Source: Nostoc edaphicum CCNP1411
Lineage (GTDB): Bacteria > Cyanobacteriota > Cyanobacteriia > Cyanobacteriales > Nostocaceae
Length of the DNA stretch: 64,000 bases
Reading direction: 5' to 3'
Assembly (NCBI RefSeq): GCF_014023275.1
Contig: NZ_CP054698.1
Location: 6,471,001-6,535,000 of the forward strand
This document shows, one piece after another, positions 25,630 through 34,309 of the stretch. The notes under the pieces are model-generated. The model was not told the DNA's origin and ran no database searches. It was given only the letters and a program-made list of their open reading frames with translations. Numbering within the stretch: the stretch's first letter is position 1; each line of letters starts with the position of its first letter. The position numbers and the translations under genes were made by a program.

Positions 25630-26793
25630 TCAAGTTGAGTATTTACCATTAATTTCTATATAACCCTCTGAAAGATCACAACCCCATACAGTTGCAGAGG
25701 ATTCACCAATATTAAGGCTAACATGAATATTTACTTGATCTTTTGACATAATTTGCCGCAACTGTTCCAGATTTTCATTAGTTAAACTATTAGGATAAAC
25801 CTTCACATTATCAAAACTAATAACAACTCTGTCTGGATTTATCTGCTGTTCACTTTCACATTTGCCTATAGCCATAGCGACTCTTCCCCAATTCGGATCT
25901 GCTCCATAGACGGCGGTTTTTACTAATGGTGAATTCACAATTGCTTTTGCTACTTTTTTAGCTTGTGCATAGTTAATCGCTGAATCTACAGTCACCTCAA
26001 TAATCTTGGTAGCACCTTCTGCATCTCGTGCAATTTTCAACACCAATTCTTGTGCGACTTCTTGCAATGCACTGGCAAAATCTACTTCTGAAACTTCACC
26101 GGCTATTCCATTAGCTAGAATCACGGCGGAGTCACTAGTAGAAGTATCAGTGTCTACACTCAGACAGTTAAAAGTTTTATCTATAGTAGAGCGAAAAATA
26201 GAACGAAGGCTATTTGCAGAAATTGTAGCGTCAGTAAAAAAGAAAGTTAAGAGAGTAGCCATATTAGGCTCAATCATGCCAACACCTTTGGCAATTCCTA
26301 CCAGCTTGGCATTTCCTATTTGCCGTGTAGCTATTTTTGCTACTGTATCGGTGGTCATGATACCACGGGCTGCGGCATGAAAATCAGCAGCAGTCAATTT
26401 TTTCCCTAATCCTAATAAACCTGTCCGGATTTTTTCAATCGGGTAACGTCTGCCAATTACACCTGTCGAAGCTATCACAATATTATGTGCAGCAATTCCA
26501 GTTTCAGTTGCAACTAATTGTAGAACCTCTTGGGCATCAGCGATGCCAACAGAACCATTAGCTACATTTGCATTTTTAGATATAACGACTATTCCTTGTG
26601 CTTGTGAATCTTTTAAGTGATCGCGACTAATAGTAACACTTGGCCCAGCAAAAAGACTTTGAGTAAAGACTCCATCAGCAACACAAGGAACTGATGATTT
26701 AATAAATACAAAATCATCAGTCGCATCTCGTATTCCCAAGTTAGTAATAAATGCACTAAAACCTTGAGGTGTGGAAGATATAGTTAATGGCAT
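25630..26793 (-). CDS. argJ: Glutamate N-acetyltransferase (ArgJ family)
   Basis: ArgJ transfers the acetyl group from N-acetylornithine to glutamate in the cyclic arginine pathway. The 387-residue precursor has the autocleavage site GMIEPNMATLLTFFFTDA with nucleophile Thr180, the oxyanion threonines in IASTGVIG, and ADPNWGRVAMAIG in the beta chain. It is slightly shorter than usual (about 400-415) and its first residues differ from typical ArgJ. It may be a second copy, since arginine biosynthesis genes are not linked here. The ATG start gives MPLTISSTPQGFSAF. Confidence 0.88.
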   Translation of the reverse strand: MPLTISSTPQGFSAFITNLGIRDATDDFVFIKSSVPCVADGVFTQSLFAGPSVTISRDHLKDSQAQGIVVISKNANVANGSVGIADAQEVLQLVATETGIAAHNIVIASTGVIGRRYPIEKIRTGLLGLGKKLTAADFHAAARGIMTTDTVAKIATRQIGNAKLVGIAKGVGMIEPNMATLLTFFFTDATISANSLRSIFRSTIDKTFNCLSVDTDTSTSDSAVILANGIAGEVSEVDFASALQEVAQELVLKIARDAEGATKIIEVTVDSAINYAQAKKVAKAIVNSPLVKTAVYGADPNWGRVAMAIGKCESEQQINPDRVVISFDNVKVYPNSLTNENLEQLRQIMSKDQVNIHVSLNIGESSATVWGCDLSEGYIEINGKYST

Positions 26794-26894
26794 TTTTCTG
26801 GTTTTAATAAATTGCTTTAATTATCTCATACCATTTCCACAAATTTTTGCAACACACTAATCGGCTGTAGGAGTATAGAGATTTAACGTCTATC

Positions 26895-27002
26895 TTGTTG
26901 CATTCCACTCTTACTCAGGCTCGTCAATATTTAGATGCATTTGCCCTGGATCTGTATAGGAATCAACGAAGAAGTGCTATTTTTATTAAAAACATGAAAT
27001 AA
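26895..27002 (+). CDS. Possible 35-residue ORF followed by a terminator
   Basis: A TTG-started plus-strand frame of 35 codons (STLTQARQYLDAFALDLYRN in its middle) ends in TAA two bases before a strong hairpin terminator. The peptide would be an amphipathic helix with a basic tail. There is no good ribosome binding site and the sequence is not recognised, so it could equally be the end of a small RNA or a gene remnant. Confidence 0.25.
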   Translation: MLHSTLTQARQYLDAFALDLYRNQRRSAIFIKNMK

Positions 27003-27004
27003 TA

Positions 27005-27035
27005 CCCCTTTAGAATATTTCTAAAGGGGATTTTT
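27005..27035 (+). terminator. Rho-independent terminator
   Basis: CCCCTTTAGA, loop ATATT, TCTAAAGGGG, then ATTTTT. The 10-bp perfect stem with T-tract reads best on the plus strand, where no annotated gene precedes it. On the minus strand it also lies downstream of the small secreted protein gene (27115-27366) and could serve that gene. Confidence 0.7.
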
Positions 27036-27114
27036 AAACACCAACAAAAGCTATGAAAAAAGAACTCTGCAATCAATATTGATAGGCAATAAATTATTGC
27101 AGTTGTAGGTCTTT

Positions 27115-27366
27115 TTATCTATATACATAGCGAGCCGGTATCCACTGGCGACCACGATTTCTTTGTACCCAACGTCCAGGAACCAATATCCTCCTTCTCG
27201 CTTGGGTAGGGGTATAAACCCTAACTGGCGCTGGTTTTTTGATTATTCTAACTGGAACTGGTCGCCTAACTGGCCGTCTGATCTGGGCATCGGCTTGGGA
27301 AGGAATAAAGGTAACAGCAATTGGTAAAATCAGCGCTAAACTAGCAAGCATTCTTTTAATACTCAT
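27115..27366 (-). CDS. Small exported basic protein, function unknown
   Basis: This is an 83-residue protein with a clear signal peptide (SIKRMLASLALILPIAVTF, cleaved near SQADA). The mature part is of extreme Arg/Pro/Val content (RRPVRRPVPVRIIKKPAPVR) and ends RGRQWIPARYVYR. The ATG at 27366 is preceded by AGGAAAG at a good distance and is preferred to the TTG two codons upstream. The mature protein is strongly cationic, so it may bind the cell wall, polysaccharide or nucleic acid. It is not recognised beyond this. Confidence 0.7.
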   Translation of the reverse strand: MSIKRMLASLALILPIAVTFIPSQADAQIRRPVRRPVPVRIIKKPAPVRVYTPTQARRRILVPGRWVQRNRGRQWIPARYVYR

Positions 27367-27726
27367 TCGCAAACTTTCCTTCTATGATGTAGACATCAAA
27401 GTGATTAATATCTCGCGAAATATTAATCGCTTTGACAAATAAATGATAAAACTGAAGGGATATATACACTAGTGAAAAAGGTAATTAGTTAAACCGTGAC
27501 TAATGTCATAGGTGAAGAAGAATTCATAATTAAGAATCAATCACAGAACTTACGCAAAAATCGCTTTTGATATTTGTGGCAGTGCCCACTTGATCTCATG
27601 TCCAGCTAATTAGTTATCATTCCCGAATCTATGTAGAAAGCCCAACAACCCCTCTTCTCTGCGGTCTTAATGATAAGTCTTTAACCGGGCACGATATTAC
27701 GGTGATTGCAACTCAACTTTGCCACC
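27367..27726. other. Intergenic region, nothing clear
   Basis: An AT-rich gap between hhoA and the small secreted gene. It includes a partial ACTTACGCAAAA sequence near 27549, which is half of a common Nostoc palindromic repeat seen complete at 37864-37983. Confidence 0.4.
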
Positions 27727-27758
27727 TGAAAAAAAGGGACGGGCAAAATACCCATCCC
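27727..27758 (-). terminator. Rho-independent terminator of the HtrA gene
   Basis: On the minus strand GGGATGGG, loop TATTTTG, CCCGTCCC are followed by seven T residues. It is 37 bp downstream of the protease stop codon. Confidence 0.8.
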
Positions 27759-27794
27759 AGAAAATTCACTTTTATTCAATTGATAGCAAAACTT

Positions 27795-29057
27795 TTATTG
27801 CACTGCGGTGGGAAAAGCACCAGGTTGCACAGCTACATTAATATTCTGCCCATTGCGACGTAATTCCATACGTAAATCGCCCCCGACTTGGCTATTTTCT
27901 ACTGCTTTTTGGACACTGCTGGCATCTGTGACTGCTTGTCCGCCAAGCTTTTGGATTACATCACCAGCACGTATTCCTGCTTTAGCGGCTGGGGAATTTG
28001 GCACAACTTTCACAACTAATACACCTTTGTCTTCACTCACATTCAAACCGCTGTTGGGATCTGAGTTGATATTTTGTTTTAGTTGAGGCGTTAACCCCAT
28101 CATTTGAATTCCCAGATAAGGATGTTCTACTTTGCCTGTAGCTATAAGTTGGCTGGAAATACGTTGTACTGTGTTGATGGGAATAGCAAAGCCTAATCCT
28201 TGTGCCCCTTGGATTATAGCTGTATTCATGGCAATTACCTCGCCACGAGAATTTAGCAGGGGGCCCCCGGAGTTACCAGGATTAATCGCTGCATCAGTTT
28301 GAATATACTCTACTCGCTTATCGGCAGCACCGATTAGATTACTACTGCGTCCAGTAGCACTGATGATTCCGGTAGTTACTGTATTATCTAGTCCAAGGGG
28401 GTTGCCGATCGCGATCGCCCATTCTCCTGGTTGCAGTTGATCTGAGTTCCCTAAAGCTACTGAAGGTAGATTCTCTGCCTGAATCTTGACAACAGCGACA
28501 TCGGTTAATTCATCTTTTCCTAACACCTTACCTTCCAAGGTGCGCCCGTCTTTGAGTGTCACTGTCACCGTATCAGCACCATCTATGACATGGGCGTTAG
28601 TGAGAATCCGACCATCGGAACTGATGAGAAAACCTGAACCAGTACCCCGTTGTACCCTTTCTCCTGATTGTGGCAGTTGGGAACCAAAAAAGCGGCGAAA
28701 AAATGGATCGTTGAATTCATCTGGTATCCGGCTTCTTACAGTTCGGGAAGAGTTAATCCGCACTACTGCTGGCCCGACCTTCTGCACCACCTGTGTCACA
28801 AAATTAGGATCTGTGGCGGCTGGTAATGGAGGAGCGGCATTGACTCGACTAACTGCTAAGTTAGATGCACTCTCAGACATCTGCCGAGAATTTCCAGCCA
28901 TATAGCCACCTGCTAATGTCATACCTGATCCCAGCAGCACCAGCGATAGAGAGGCAGCAGCCTTTTTCCAGGGCGCTCGATTTTGGTATTTGGTGTCAAC
29001 AGTGTTTGATAAAATGCTATTTGATGGGTGTTCTCCATCACGAGATTGGTTTTGCAT
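27795..29057 (-). CDS. HtrA/Deg family serine protease (Hho type)
   Basis: This 420-residue trypsin-like protease (S1C) acts in envelope protein quality control. A membrane segment or uncleaved signal lies at about 33-54. The catalytic triad is visible: His156 in TNAHVID, Asp186 in ELTDVAVV, Ser263 in NPGNSGGPLL. One PDZ domain follows (about 310-410, with GVLVVKVVPNSPAAKAGIRAGDVI). One PDZ and this length match cyanobacterial HhoA/HhoB/HtrA; which paralogue cannot be settled by eye. It is divergent from the Ap4A phosphorylase gene. Confidence 0.92.
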   Translation of the reverse strand: MQNQSRDGEHPSNSILSNTVDTKYQNRAPWKKAAASLSLVLLGSGMTLAGGYMAGNSRQMSESASNLAVSRVNAAPPLPAATDPNFVTQVVQKVGPAVVRINSSRTVRSRIPDEFNDPFFRRFFGSQLPQSGERVQRGTGSGFLISSDGRILTNAHVIDGADTVTVTLKDGRTLEGKVLGKDELTDVAVVKIQAENLPSVALGNSDQLQPGEWAIAIGNPLGLDNTVTTGIISATGRSSNLIGAADKRVEYIQTDAAINPGNSGGPLLNSRGEVIAMNTAIIQGAQGLGFAIPINTVQRISSQLIATGKVEHPYLGIQMMGLTPQLKQNINSDPNSGLNVSEDKGVLVVKVVPNSPAAKAGIRAGDVIQKLGGQAVTDASSVQKAVENSQVGGDLRMELRRNGQNINVAVQPGAFPTAVQ

Positions 29058-29259
29058 TGCTGTCTGGAAAGATATTTTAGATATATTACTAATGTAGATA
29101 TTATTTATGACAGTTTTGTTGCGGAGGTATTGCGTTGTTGTGAAATATTTGGTATTTTACCCATCGCATCCCACCTTAACTGAACTCTATATAGTCATTC
29201 GTAAGGGCGCACATCTGTGTACTCCGATTGCGTGTTCCATCCATGTCTGAAGGAATAAA

Positions 29260-30144
29260 ATGGCACAGGGTAAGATATTACTTAAGCCTGGTACTTTATG
29301 GACAAGTGTCAAAGAGCAGACGGAATATGCTTTACAATGTGGAGCGTTGCTTTCGATACCAACGGAATTTGAGTTTGTCGAACAGGATAATGTGCGCTTT
29401 TTAGTGCGGATTTTGTCTAACTTGAATCGCAAAAAAGCAGCCGATGAAAAACAGAAAAAACAATATGCTACGTCTGGTCAAGAGTTTAATCCTTTCTTGC
29501 CCTACGAAGAGGATTTATTTGTAGCGGATATTTCTGATACCCATGTATGTATTTTAAATAAATTCAATGTTGTTGATTATCACCTGCTAATCATCACCCG
29601 TGATTTTGAGGAACAGGAAAGTTTGCTCACCCTAGAAGATTTTACGGCTATGTGGGCATGTCTAGCTGATTTCGATGGTTTAGCATTTTACAATAGTGGC
29701 AAAACGGCAGGTGCAAGTCAGCGACACAAGCATTTACAGTTAGTTCCTCTACCATTTGCATCTTCAGGCCCGCAAATTCCTATTGAACCTCTGTTGAAGG
29801 CAGCACGATTTCAGGACTTGAGCGCAACTTTACCAGGGCTTCCTTTTATACACGCTTTCGCACCACTAGATTCCAATTGGGTGCGAGGGGGTCAAGCAAC
29901 ACTGGAAGTTTATCGCACTTTGCTAGATGCGGTGGGTTTAGATGCAAGGCAATTGGGCGCTTACAATCTGCTGGTGACACGAGAATGGATGTTGATCGTA
30001 CCGCGATCGCAGGAGCATTTTCACTCCATCTCTGTGAATTCATTAGGATTCGCTGGTGCTTTGCTAGTGCGAAATGCCGCAGAAATGGAGCTTCTCAAAG
30101 CTGAAGGGCCGATGACTATCCTCAAGAATGTTGCTATATCCTAA
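29260..30144 (+). CDS. Ap4A phosphorylase (ATP adenylyltransferase)
   Basis: The enzyme splits diadenosine tetraphosphate with phosphate to ATP and ADP. It is a member of the HIT-like GalT/Apa superfamily. The 294-residue protein shows the family signature: NPFLPYEEDLFVADIS, ILNKFNVVDYHLLIITRDFE, the catalytic His156-x-His158 in SQRHKHLQLVPLP, and a C-terminal YNLLVTREWMLIVPRS domain. The start ATG follows an AGGAA about 10 bp upstream. It is monocistronic as far as seen. Confidence 0.9.
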   Translation: MAQGKILLKPGTLWTSVKEQTEYALQCGALLSIPTEFEFVEQDNVRFLVRILSNLNRKKAADEKQKKQYATSGQEFNPFLPYEEDLFVADISDTHVCILNKFNVVDYHLLIITRDFEEQESLLTLEDFTAMWACLADFDGLAFYNSGKTAGASQRHKHLQLVPLPFASSGPQIPIEPLLKAARFQDLSATLPGLPFIHAFAPLDSNWVRGGQATLEVYRTLLDAVGLDARQLGAYNLLVTREWMLIVPRSQEHFHSISVNSLGFAGALLVRNAAEMELLKAEGPMTILKNVAIS

Positions 30145-30249
30145 TTAAGTTGGTGCGATATCTACGACGGATTACGCCTACACAGGTAATAAAACTTGAG
30201 AATTACCATTGCTCCTTATACCAATTCAATTAATGATTGCAAAACATCC

Positions 30250-30292
30250 TTGGGTAAAGACGCGATGAATCGCGTCTCTACAAATGGTCTAT
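30250..30292. repeat. GACGCGAT...ATCGCGTC palindromic repeat
   Basis: AGACGCGATGAATCGCGTCT followed by CTACAA. Related copies occur at 44370-44398 and 58923-58949. This is a common Nostoc dispersed repeat; the surrounding 30145-30442 gap holds nothing else recognised. Confidence 0.65.
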
Positions 30293-30442
30293 TTGTCGCA
30301 TTCTTTTTTCAAATTGGTATTAGGGACTTCCATAAAATAAATTATCCAATTTACTCAGATAATATTTTTGTTTCTCCCCCTGCCTACACCGCGATAGGAT
30401 ATTTTTTTAGTTGGAAGTCCCTTACTTCCTGCACAATATCCT

Positions 30443-31189
30443 CTAGTTGACCGCTGTTAATTTTCTCTCTAGGTCAAATAAGAAGCCGTGGATATACTCT
30501 TCAGTCCATTCTGCACCATAGAAGCGTTTAAACATCCCTCGTGCTGGGTCTTTTTCAGCCCGATATCGCAGGTATCGCAGTTGGGCTTGCTCAATGGCTG
30601 CTAAATTTTGGGAATCTGTTAGAGCTTCTGCCTGTTCTACAAAATCCAGATAAGCTTTCAAATAGTCTTTAAAAGCGGCAAACACCTGAGTTTCTACTAC
30701 AGTCGTTTCTTGGGGACGAGTCCACAGAAAAGCGGGAGAGAAAAAAGGCCGTGCTTCTTCGGGGAAATCTCCTCCCCAGGATAGATGCTGTTGATGGGAG
30801 TGGAAAATGGGCAGAATTGGTTCAGTATATTTTGCCTGATATGTTGGCTCATCCCGAAATAGGGGCTGCATATCCAAAGCAATTAGATGTCCTCCAGGCA
30901 ATGTCACCAAATCTGCCCCAAAAAAGGGTAAATCGTAGTTGAGACGGGGGAAAATCACAAAATTCAGCACTTGCAGCGAATTGCCACCCTGTACGTGAGC
31001 TGCGCGAATTTGACGCAATTTTGAAGTTTGAAAGGCATAACTTGTGGTGACAACCTCTTCCTGATTCTTTCCCTTGCCCACAACAGCACTCTTGGACTCA
31101 AACCCAGTGGGGATAGGATAGGGCTGTAAATCCAAGCGCGATCGCATGTAGGCGATCGCATAATCGAGAAATGGCTGATAAAGTGTCAC
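30443..31189 (-). CDS. pebB: Phycoerythrobilin:ferredoxin oxidoreductase
   Basis: PebB reduces 15,16-dihydrobiliverdin to phycoerythrobilin with electrons from ferredoxin. The GTG at 31189 is chosen as start: it gives [20 protein letters not shown], the usual PebB N-terminus, and GGAG lies 9 nt upstream. The open frame upstream to 31243 is only a GGGCATT heptamer repeat. The 248-residue product has the ferredoxin-dependent bilin reductase fold, with [21 protein letters not shown] and a C-terminal [23 protein letters not shown]. It follows pebA directly, so both should be co-transcribed. Confidence 0.92.
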   Translation of the reverse strand: MTLYQPFLDYAIAYMRSRLDLQPYPIPTGFESKSAVVGKGKNQEEVVTTSYAFQTSKLRQIRAAHVQGGNSLQVLNFVIFPRLNYDLPFFGADLVTLPGGHLIALDMQPLFRDEPTYQAKYTEPILPIFHSHQQHLSWGGDFPEEARPFFSPAFLWTRPQETTVVETQVFAAFKDYLKAYLDFVEQAEALTDSQNLAAIEQAQLRYLRYRAEKDPARGMFKRFYGAEWTEEYIHGFLFDLERKLTAVN

Positions 31190-31221
31190 GTCGCTTTGCT
31201 CCGAATTCAACAAAATTAATA

Positions 31222-31262
31222 ATCCCCAATGCCCAATGCCCAATGCCCAATGCCCAATGCCA
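31222..31262. repeat. Heptameric tandem repeat between pebA and pebB
   Basis: Repeated CCCAATG units, five to six in a row, fill the short pebA-pebB gap. The same heptamer occurs at 32088-32140 and about 34996-35145. Such STRR heptamers vary in number between strains. Confidence 0.85.
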
Positions 31263-31263
31263 A

Positions 31264-31998
31264 TTATCTTTTGCTAGCGCCAACTGCTAGGGGAACAGCA
31301 TCTTCAAATAAGAATTCATGGAGAAAGCGCTCTGCCCATTCATGACCAAAGTAGCTGCTAAACAAACCAGATGCGGGATCGCGGTCTGCACTATATTGGT
31401 CATAGTCTTTTTGAGCTTTGACAATCCGCTGGATATCTTCAGGATCTTGGAGCGGTTTGGCATCTGCTATCATTTGCCAATACAGGTTTAAATAATCCTG
31501 AAAAGCTTCAAAGACTCGCGTTGCTACTGTTTCCGGGTCGGTTTTGGCAAACAATAGGTATTTAGAAAAATACTGATTGGCATCGTAAAACTTCATTTCT
31601 AAGTTTTGCGCCAAATCAGGGTATTTATCGTGGAGAGATTTCAGCGGAACTATATATTTTTTTTGATAATCTTCATCCTGAAATAAAGGCTGAAAGTCAA
31701 GCACAATCAGGTTTTTAACTTTACCAAAGGATAAAAAATCAATTCCTAACAGAGGTAGATCGTAGTGATGACTAGGATAAACCACGCTGTTAAAAATTTG
31801 GGCACTCTCCCCGGCATCAATGTAGGTATAGCGAATTTTCCGCAACTCTTGACATTGGTGACACCAACTGCAAATAGTTGCTGGGTTTCTGCCGCGATCG
31901 CTAACTTTGAATTCCAAACCAGGGGGAATCACCCTACTTTGTAAATCAAACCGCTGAAATAGCTCTTTTTCTAAAAATTCTAGGAAAGGCTTATACAT
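31264..31998 (-). CDS. pebA: 15,16-Dihydrobiliverdin:ferredoxin oxidoreductase
   Basis: PebA carries out the first two-electron reduction of biliverdin IXalpha, handing dihydrobiliverdin to PebB. The ATG at 31998 is chosen because it gives [19 protein letters not shown], the normal start; the longer open frame reads into a heptamer repeat. The 244 residues include [36 protein letters not shown] with a conserved active-site Asp, LDFQPLFQD and the C-terminal [20 protein letters not shown]. Presence of pebAB shows that the strain makes phycoerythrobilin. Confidence 0.93.
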   Translation of the reverse strand: MYKPFLEFLEKELFQRFDLQSRVIPPGLEFKVSDRGRNPATICSWCHQCQELRKIRYTYIDAGESAQIFNSVVYPSHHYDLPLLGIDFLSFGKVKNLIVLDFQPLFQDEDYQKKYIVPLKSLHDKYPDLAQNLEMKFYDANQYFSKYLLFAKTDPETVATRVFEAFQDYLNLYWQMIADAKPLQDPEDIQRIVKAQKDYDQYSADRDPASGLFSSYFGHEWAERFLHEFLFEDAVPLAVGASKR

Positions 31999-32087
31999 GG
32001 AGCATAATTTGTTAACCCTTGCATGAAAATAAGTTATGGCAATCATGCACGTCTCATTTATGAGAAATAAAGCAACATTCCTTAATA

Positions 32088-32140
32088 GGGCATTGGGCAT
32101 TGGGCATTGGGCATTGGGCATTGGGCATTGGGCATTGGTC
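32088..32140. repeat. Heptameric tandem repeat (GGGCATT)n
   Basis: About seven GGGCATT units run upstream of pebA, followed by a TCATTTG repeat to about 32158 and then ATTCCCC-type units near 32177-32205. Together they fill the gap between the lyase gene and pebA. Confidence 0.85.
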
Positions 32141-32208
32141 ATTTGTCATTTGTCATTGGGTATTGTAGATTACTCTTCCCATTCCCCATTCCCCATTCCC
32201 AATTCCAA

Positions 32209-32787
32209 CTAACGCCTAGCATGATTGCGACTGATCATTTGCTCCAGCAGTTCTTGGGAAACACAGCGACGCTCAGAACAATAAGTCATCAAGTTGACTC
32301 CGTTCATCATTCGCACAGTACTGACTCTGACACGAAAATCATCCGTAACAAACCAACAACGTTCCTGACCTTGATTATTGTCATAGTCAGTATCAATCGT
32401 CAGCACTCCATCATCGGCAAATCGATACCGACTCACAACTGGAATGCTCTCAACATAGCCTTGGTTGCGGATCAGTTTTCCAGAACGTCTCGTTTCGTCG
32501 GGAACATCAACCAAAATGGCAGCATTATCAGTATTCGGTAGCCTGGTATCTAGGTTAGCTTGCCATGAAAAACTCGCACCGCCTGTTGCTTTAGTAGGAT
32601 CTATCCCTTGGGCTGTACAAACTTCTTGGACTTTTGGATCATCTTTTTCCATGACTTTAATGATCAAATTCGACTCTCCCGACTCATCCGCCGCCGAGTC
32701 AAAATGATGAACTGAGCGTTCCGTAAACCATGTTCCCTCACTTTTGCGGAAGAAGTCGAGCATTGTCAAGGGCGGTATTAAATGCAT
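32209..32787 (-). CDS. CpcS/CpeS-family phycobilin lyase (CpeU/CpeV-like)
   Basis: This T-type (CpcS/CpeS) lyase attaches phycobilins to cysteines of phycobiliproteins; the fold is a lipocalin-like barrel. The 192 residues show the family pattern FFRKSEGTWFTERSVHH, then GASFSWQ, GKLIRNQGYVE, YRFADDGVLTIDTDYD, RCWFVTDDFRVRVSTV and a C-terminal SERR. An internal ATG at 32763 (MLDFFRKSEG) is an alternative start. It differs from the second CpeS-type gene at 39205, so the two probably serve different subunits. Its exact subgroup cannot be fixed by eye. It is divergent from the pentapeptide gene and upstream of pebA on the same strand. Confidence 0.85.
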   Translation of the reverse strand: MHLIPPLTMLDFFRKSEGTWFTERSVHHFDSAADESGESNLIIKVMEKDDPKVQEVCTAQGIDPTKATGGASFSWQANLDTRLPNTDNAAILVDVPDETRRSGKLIRNQGYVESIPVVSRYRFADDGVLTIDTDYDNNQGQERCWFVTDDFRVRVSTVRMMNGVNLMTYCSERRCVSQELLEQMISRNHARR

Positions 32788-32904
32788 CTGTTTTGAAACC
32801 TCGTTTTATCAAACTTTTGGCGTTATTGAATACTGAGTTATGAGATGAAGTCCCCATTTCGCTAAAGTGTAGGATAACTCCAAAAGTTATATTTTAATCA
32901 GCTG

Positions 32905-33753
32905 ATGACAAATACTGAAATTCAACTTATTACTAGCGATGCCTACGGCAACGGCTTTGCCGAACGCCCCAGTCCAACTCCAGAAATTTTAACAGCCCTG
33001 AAAAAAGGAATCCCTCTGGATGGGGTCGATTTGTACCAATTCAATCTAAGGGAAGTCGATTTAGGACAAGCTAACTTGAGCAAAGCCAAGCTATTAGGAG
33101 CCGACCTCAGTGAGTTGGTCTTGAGTAATGCCGATTTGAGTGGGGCTGATTTGCGAGGTGCGAATCTGCGAGGAGCCGATTTGAGTGGGGCGAATTTGCA
33201 GGGAGCCTATTTAAACCGTGCTAACCTCCAACAAGCAAATCTCAGTGGTGCAAATTTGGAGGGAGCTAAACTCCAAGTAGCGCGTTATGATACACAAACT
33301 AAATGGCCCCAAGAATATAACTACAAAGCTTCGGGAGCGGTAGGGCCGGGTGCTAATCTCAATGGTGCTTTTCTGAATACAGCTTCTTTACGAAATGCAG
33401 ATTTACAAGGCGCGAATCTGCGTGGAGCCTACCTGAGTGGCGCTGATTTGACTGAAGCCAATTTGCAAGGCGCGGCTTTGAGCGGCGCTGATCTGACAAA
33501 AGCTTATTTGACAGGCGCTTGTTTGCGGAATGCTCGATTGACTGGAGCCGATTTGCGGGATACAGACCTGCGAGCAGCTGACCTCAGTGATGCAGAGATG
33601 GAGCATCTTCAAAGTATTGCTGGGGCAGATTTTACTCTTGCTCAAGGACTCACAGAAGAAACTAAAGCCATGCTTTCCAGCCGTCCATATTCAGAACTCG
33701 ACGTTTGGAATGCCTATACCCGCACAACAACTCGTGAGAGTTTGAGTACTTGA
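32905..33753 (+). CDS. Pentapeptide-repeat protein
   Basis: This 282-residue protein has a unique N-terminus of about 45 residues. Two runs of A(D/N)LxX pentapeptides (about 50-135 and 150-235) are split by a 25-residue insertion, AKLQVARYDTQTKWPQEYNY. Such repeats fold into a right-handed quadrilateral beta-helix. No signal peptide is present. The insertion with KWP and the VARYDTQTKWP phrase recur in cyanobacterial pentapeptide proteins of unknown role. It sits among phycoerythrin genes, but a functional link is not shown. Confidence 0.8.
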   Translation: MTNTEIQLITSDAYGNGFAERPSPTPEILTALKKGIPLDGVDLYQFNLREVDLGQANLSKAKLLGADLSELVLSNADLSGADLRGANLRGADLSGANLQGAYLNRANLQQANLSGANLEGAKLQVARYDTQTKWPQEYNYKASGAVGPGANLNGAFLNTASLRNADLQGANLRGAYLSGADLTEANLQGAALSGADLTKAYLTGACLRNARLTGADLRDTDLRAADLSDAEMEHLQSIAGADFTLAQGLTEETKAMLSSRPYSELDVWNAYTRTTTRESLST

Positions 33754-33825
33754 TAAATACAGTGCTGAGTTGCGAGTTCAGAGTGATGAATTGGATAAAA
33801 AAGAAGAAGGGGCACTCAGCACTCT

Positions 33826-34026
33826 TCATAAAGGCTGCCAGTTCTTTTTCAGGAGCGCTAAAAATGTCGCGTATCCTTCGGAAAAACCCGGCGGATCTGG
33901 TAGAAAATATTGGGGAAATTCTTTATACGATCGCCAAGGTTCCGAAGCATTATGCCGCAAATGTAAGGCACATTCTGAGGAACCTGGTAATCGCCAAGTC
34001 ATTTGACCAGTTTGTATATCAGTCAC
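33826..34026 (-). CDS. 66-residue protein, unknown, in the phycoerythrin locus
   Basis: GTG start at 34026 with a full AGGAGG five to six bases upstream, the best ribosome binding site in this neighbourhood. The product (TDIQTGQMTWRLPGSSECAL near the start, YKEFPQYFLPDPPGFSEGYA later) is hydrophilic and aromatic-rich, with no signal peptide or membrane span. The reading frame is closed by a TGA 26 codons upstream. The longer plus-strand frames over the same DNA (33750-34082, 33770-34006) have Lys-rich odd composition and no start signal. It is not recognised as a known family. Confidence 0.55.
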   Translation of the reverse strand: MTDIQTGQMTWRLPGSSECALHLRHNASEPWRSYKEFPQYFLPDPPGFSEGYATFLALLKKNWQPL

Positions 34027-34309
34027 AAATGCCTCCTCATCTTGAAAAAGTTGATCTTTTCTTCCAGATTTTGGCAGATTAACCGGATATTTTTGTCAAA
34101 TTTAAGGTAAAATAATATATTTACTATTAATCAAATAAGTTTTATTAAAGAGGAATTCAGAACTCAGGAGTCAGAATGGGCTAAACGCCCCGCTACCGCT
34201 AACAGCATGAATTCTGTACGACTGTTGGGTGAATTTATGGGTAGAGTATTCAGAATTCTATATTCTGACTCCTTTTGATCACAAAAATATTCTGAACAAA
34301 GTCACACTG

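Noticed and set aside
28486..28905. 139-residue ORF opposite the HtrA gene
   Set aside because: Antisense shadow of a clearly real protease gene.
31190..31243. N-terminal extension of pebB
   Set aside because: The extra residues come from a GGGCATT heptamer repeat; the GTG at 31189 has a proper ribosome binding site and the family-typical start.
33750..34082. Plus-strand ORFs downstream of the pentapeptide gene
   Set aside because: The opposite strand has a frame with a perfect AGGAGG and better protein-like composition; the plus frames are taken as shadows.
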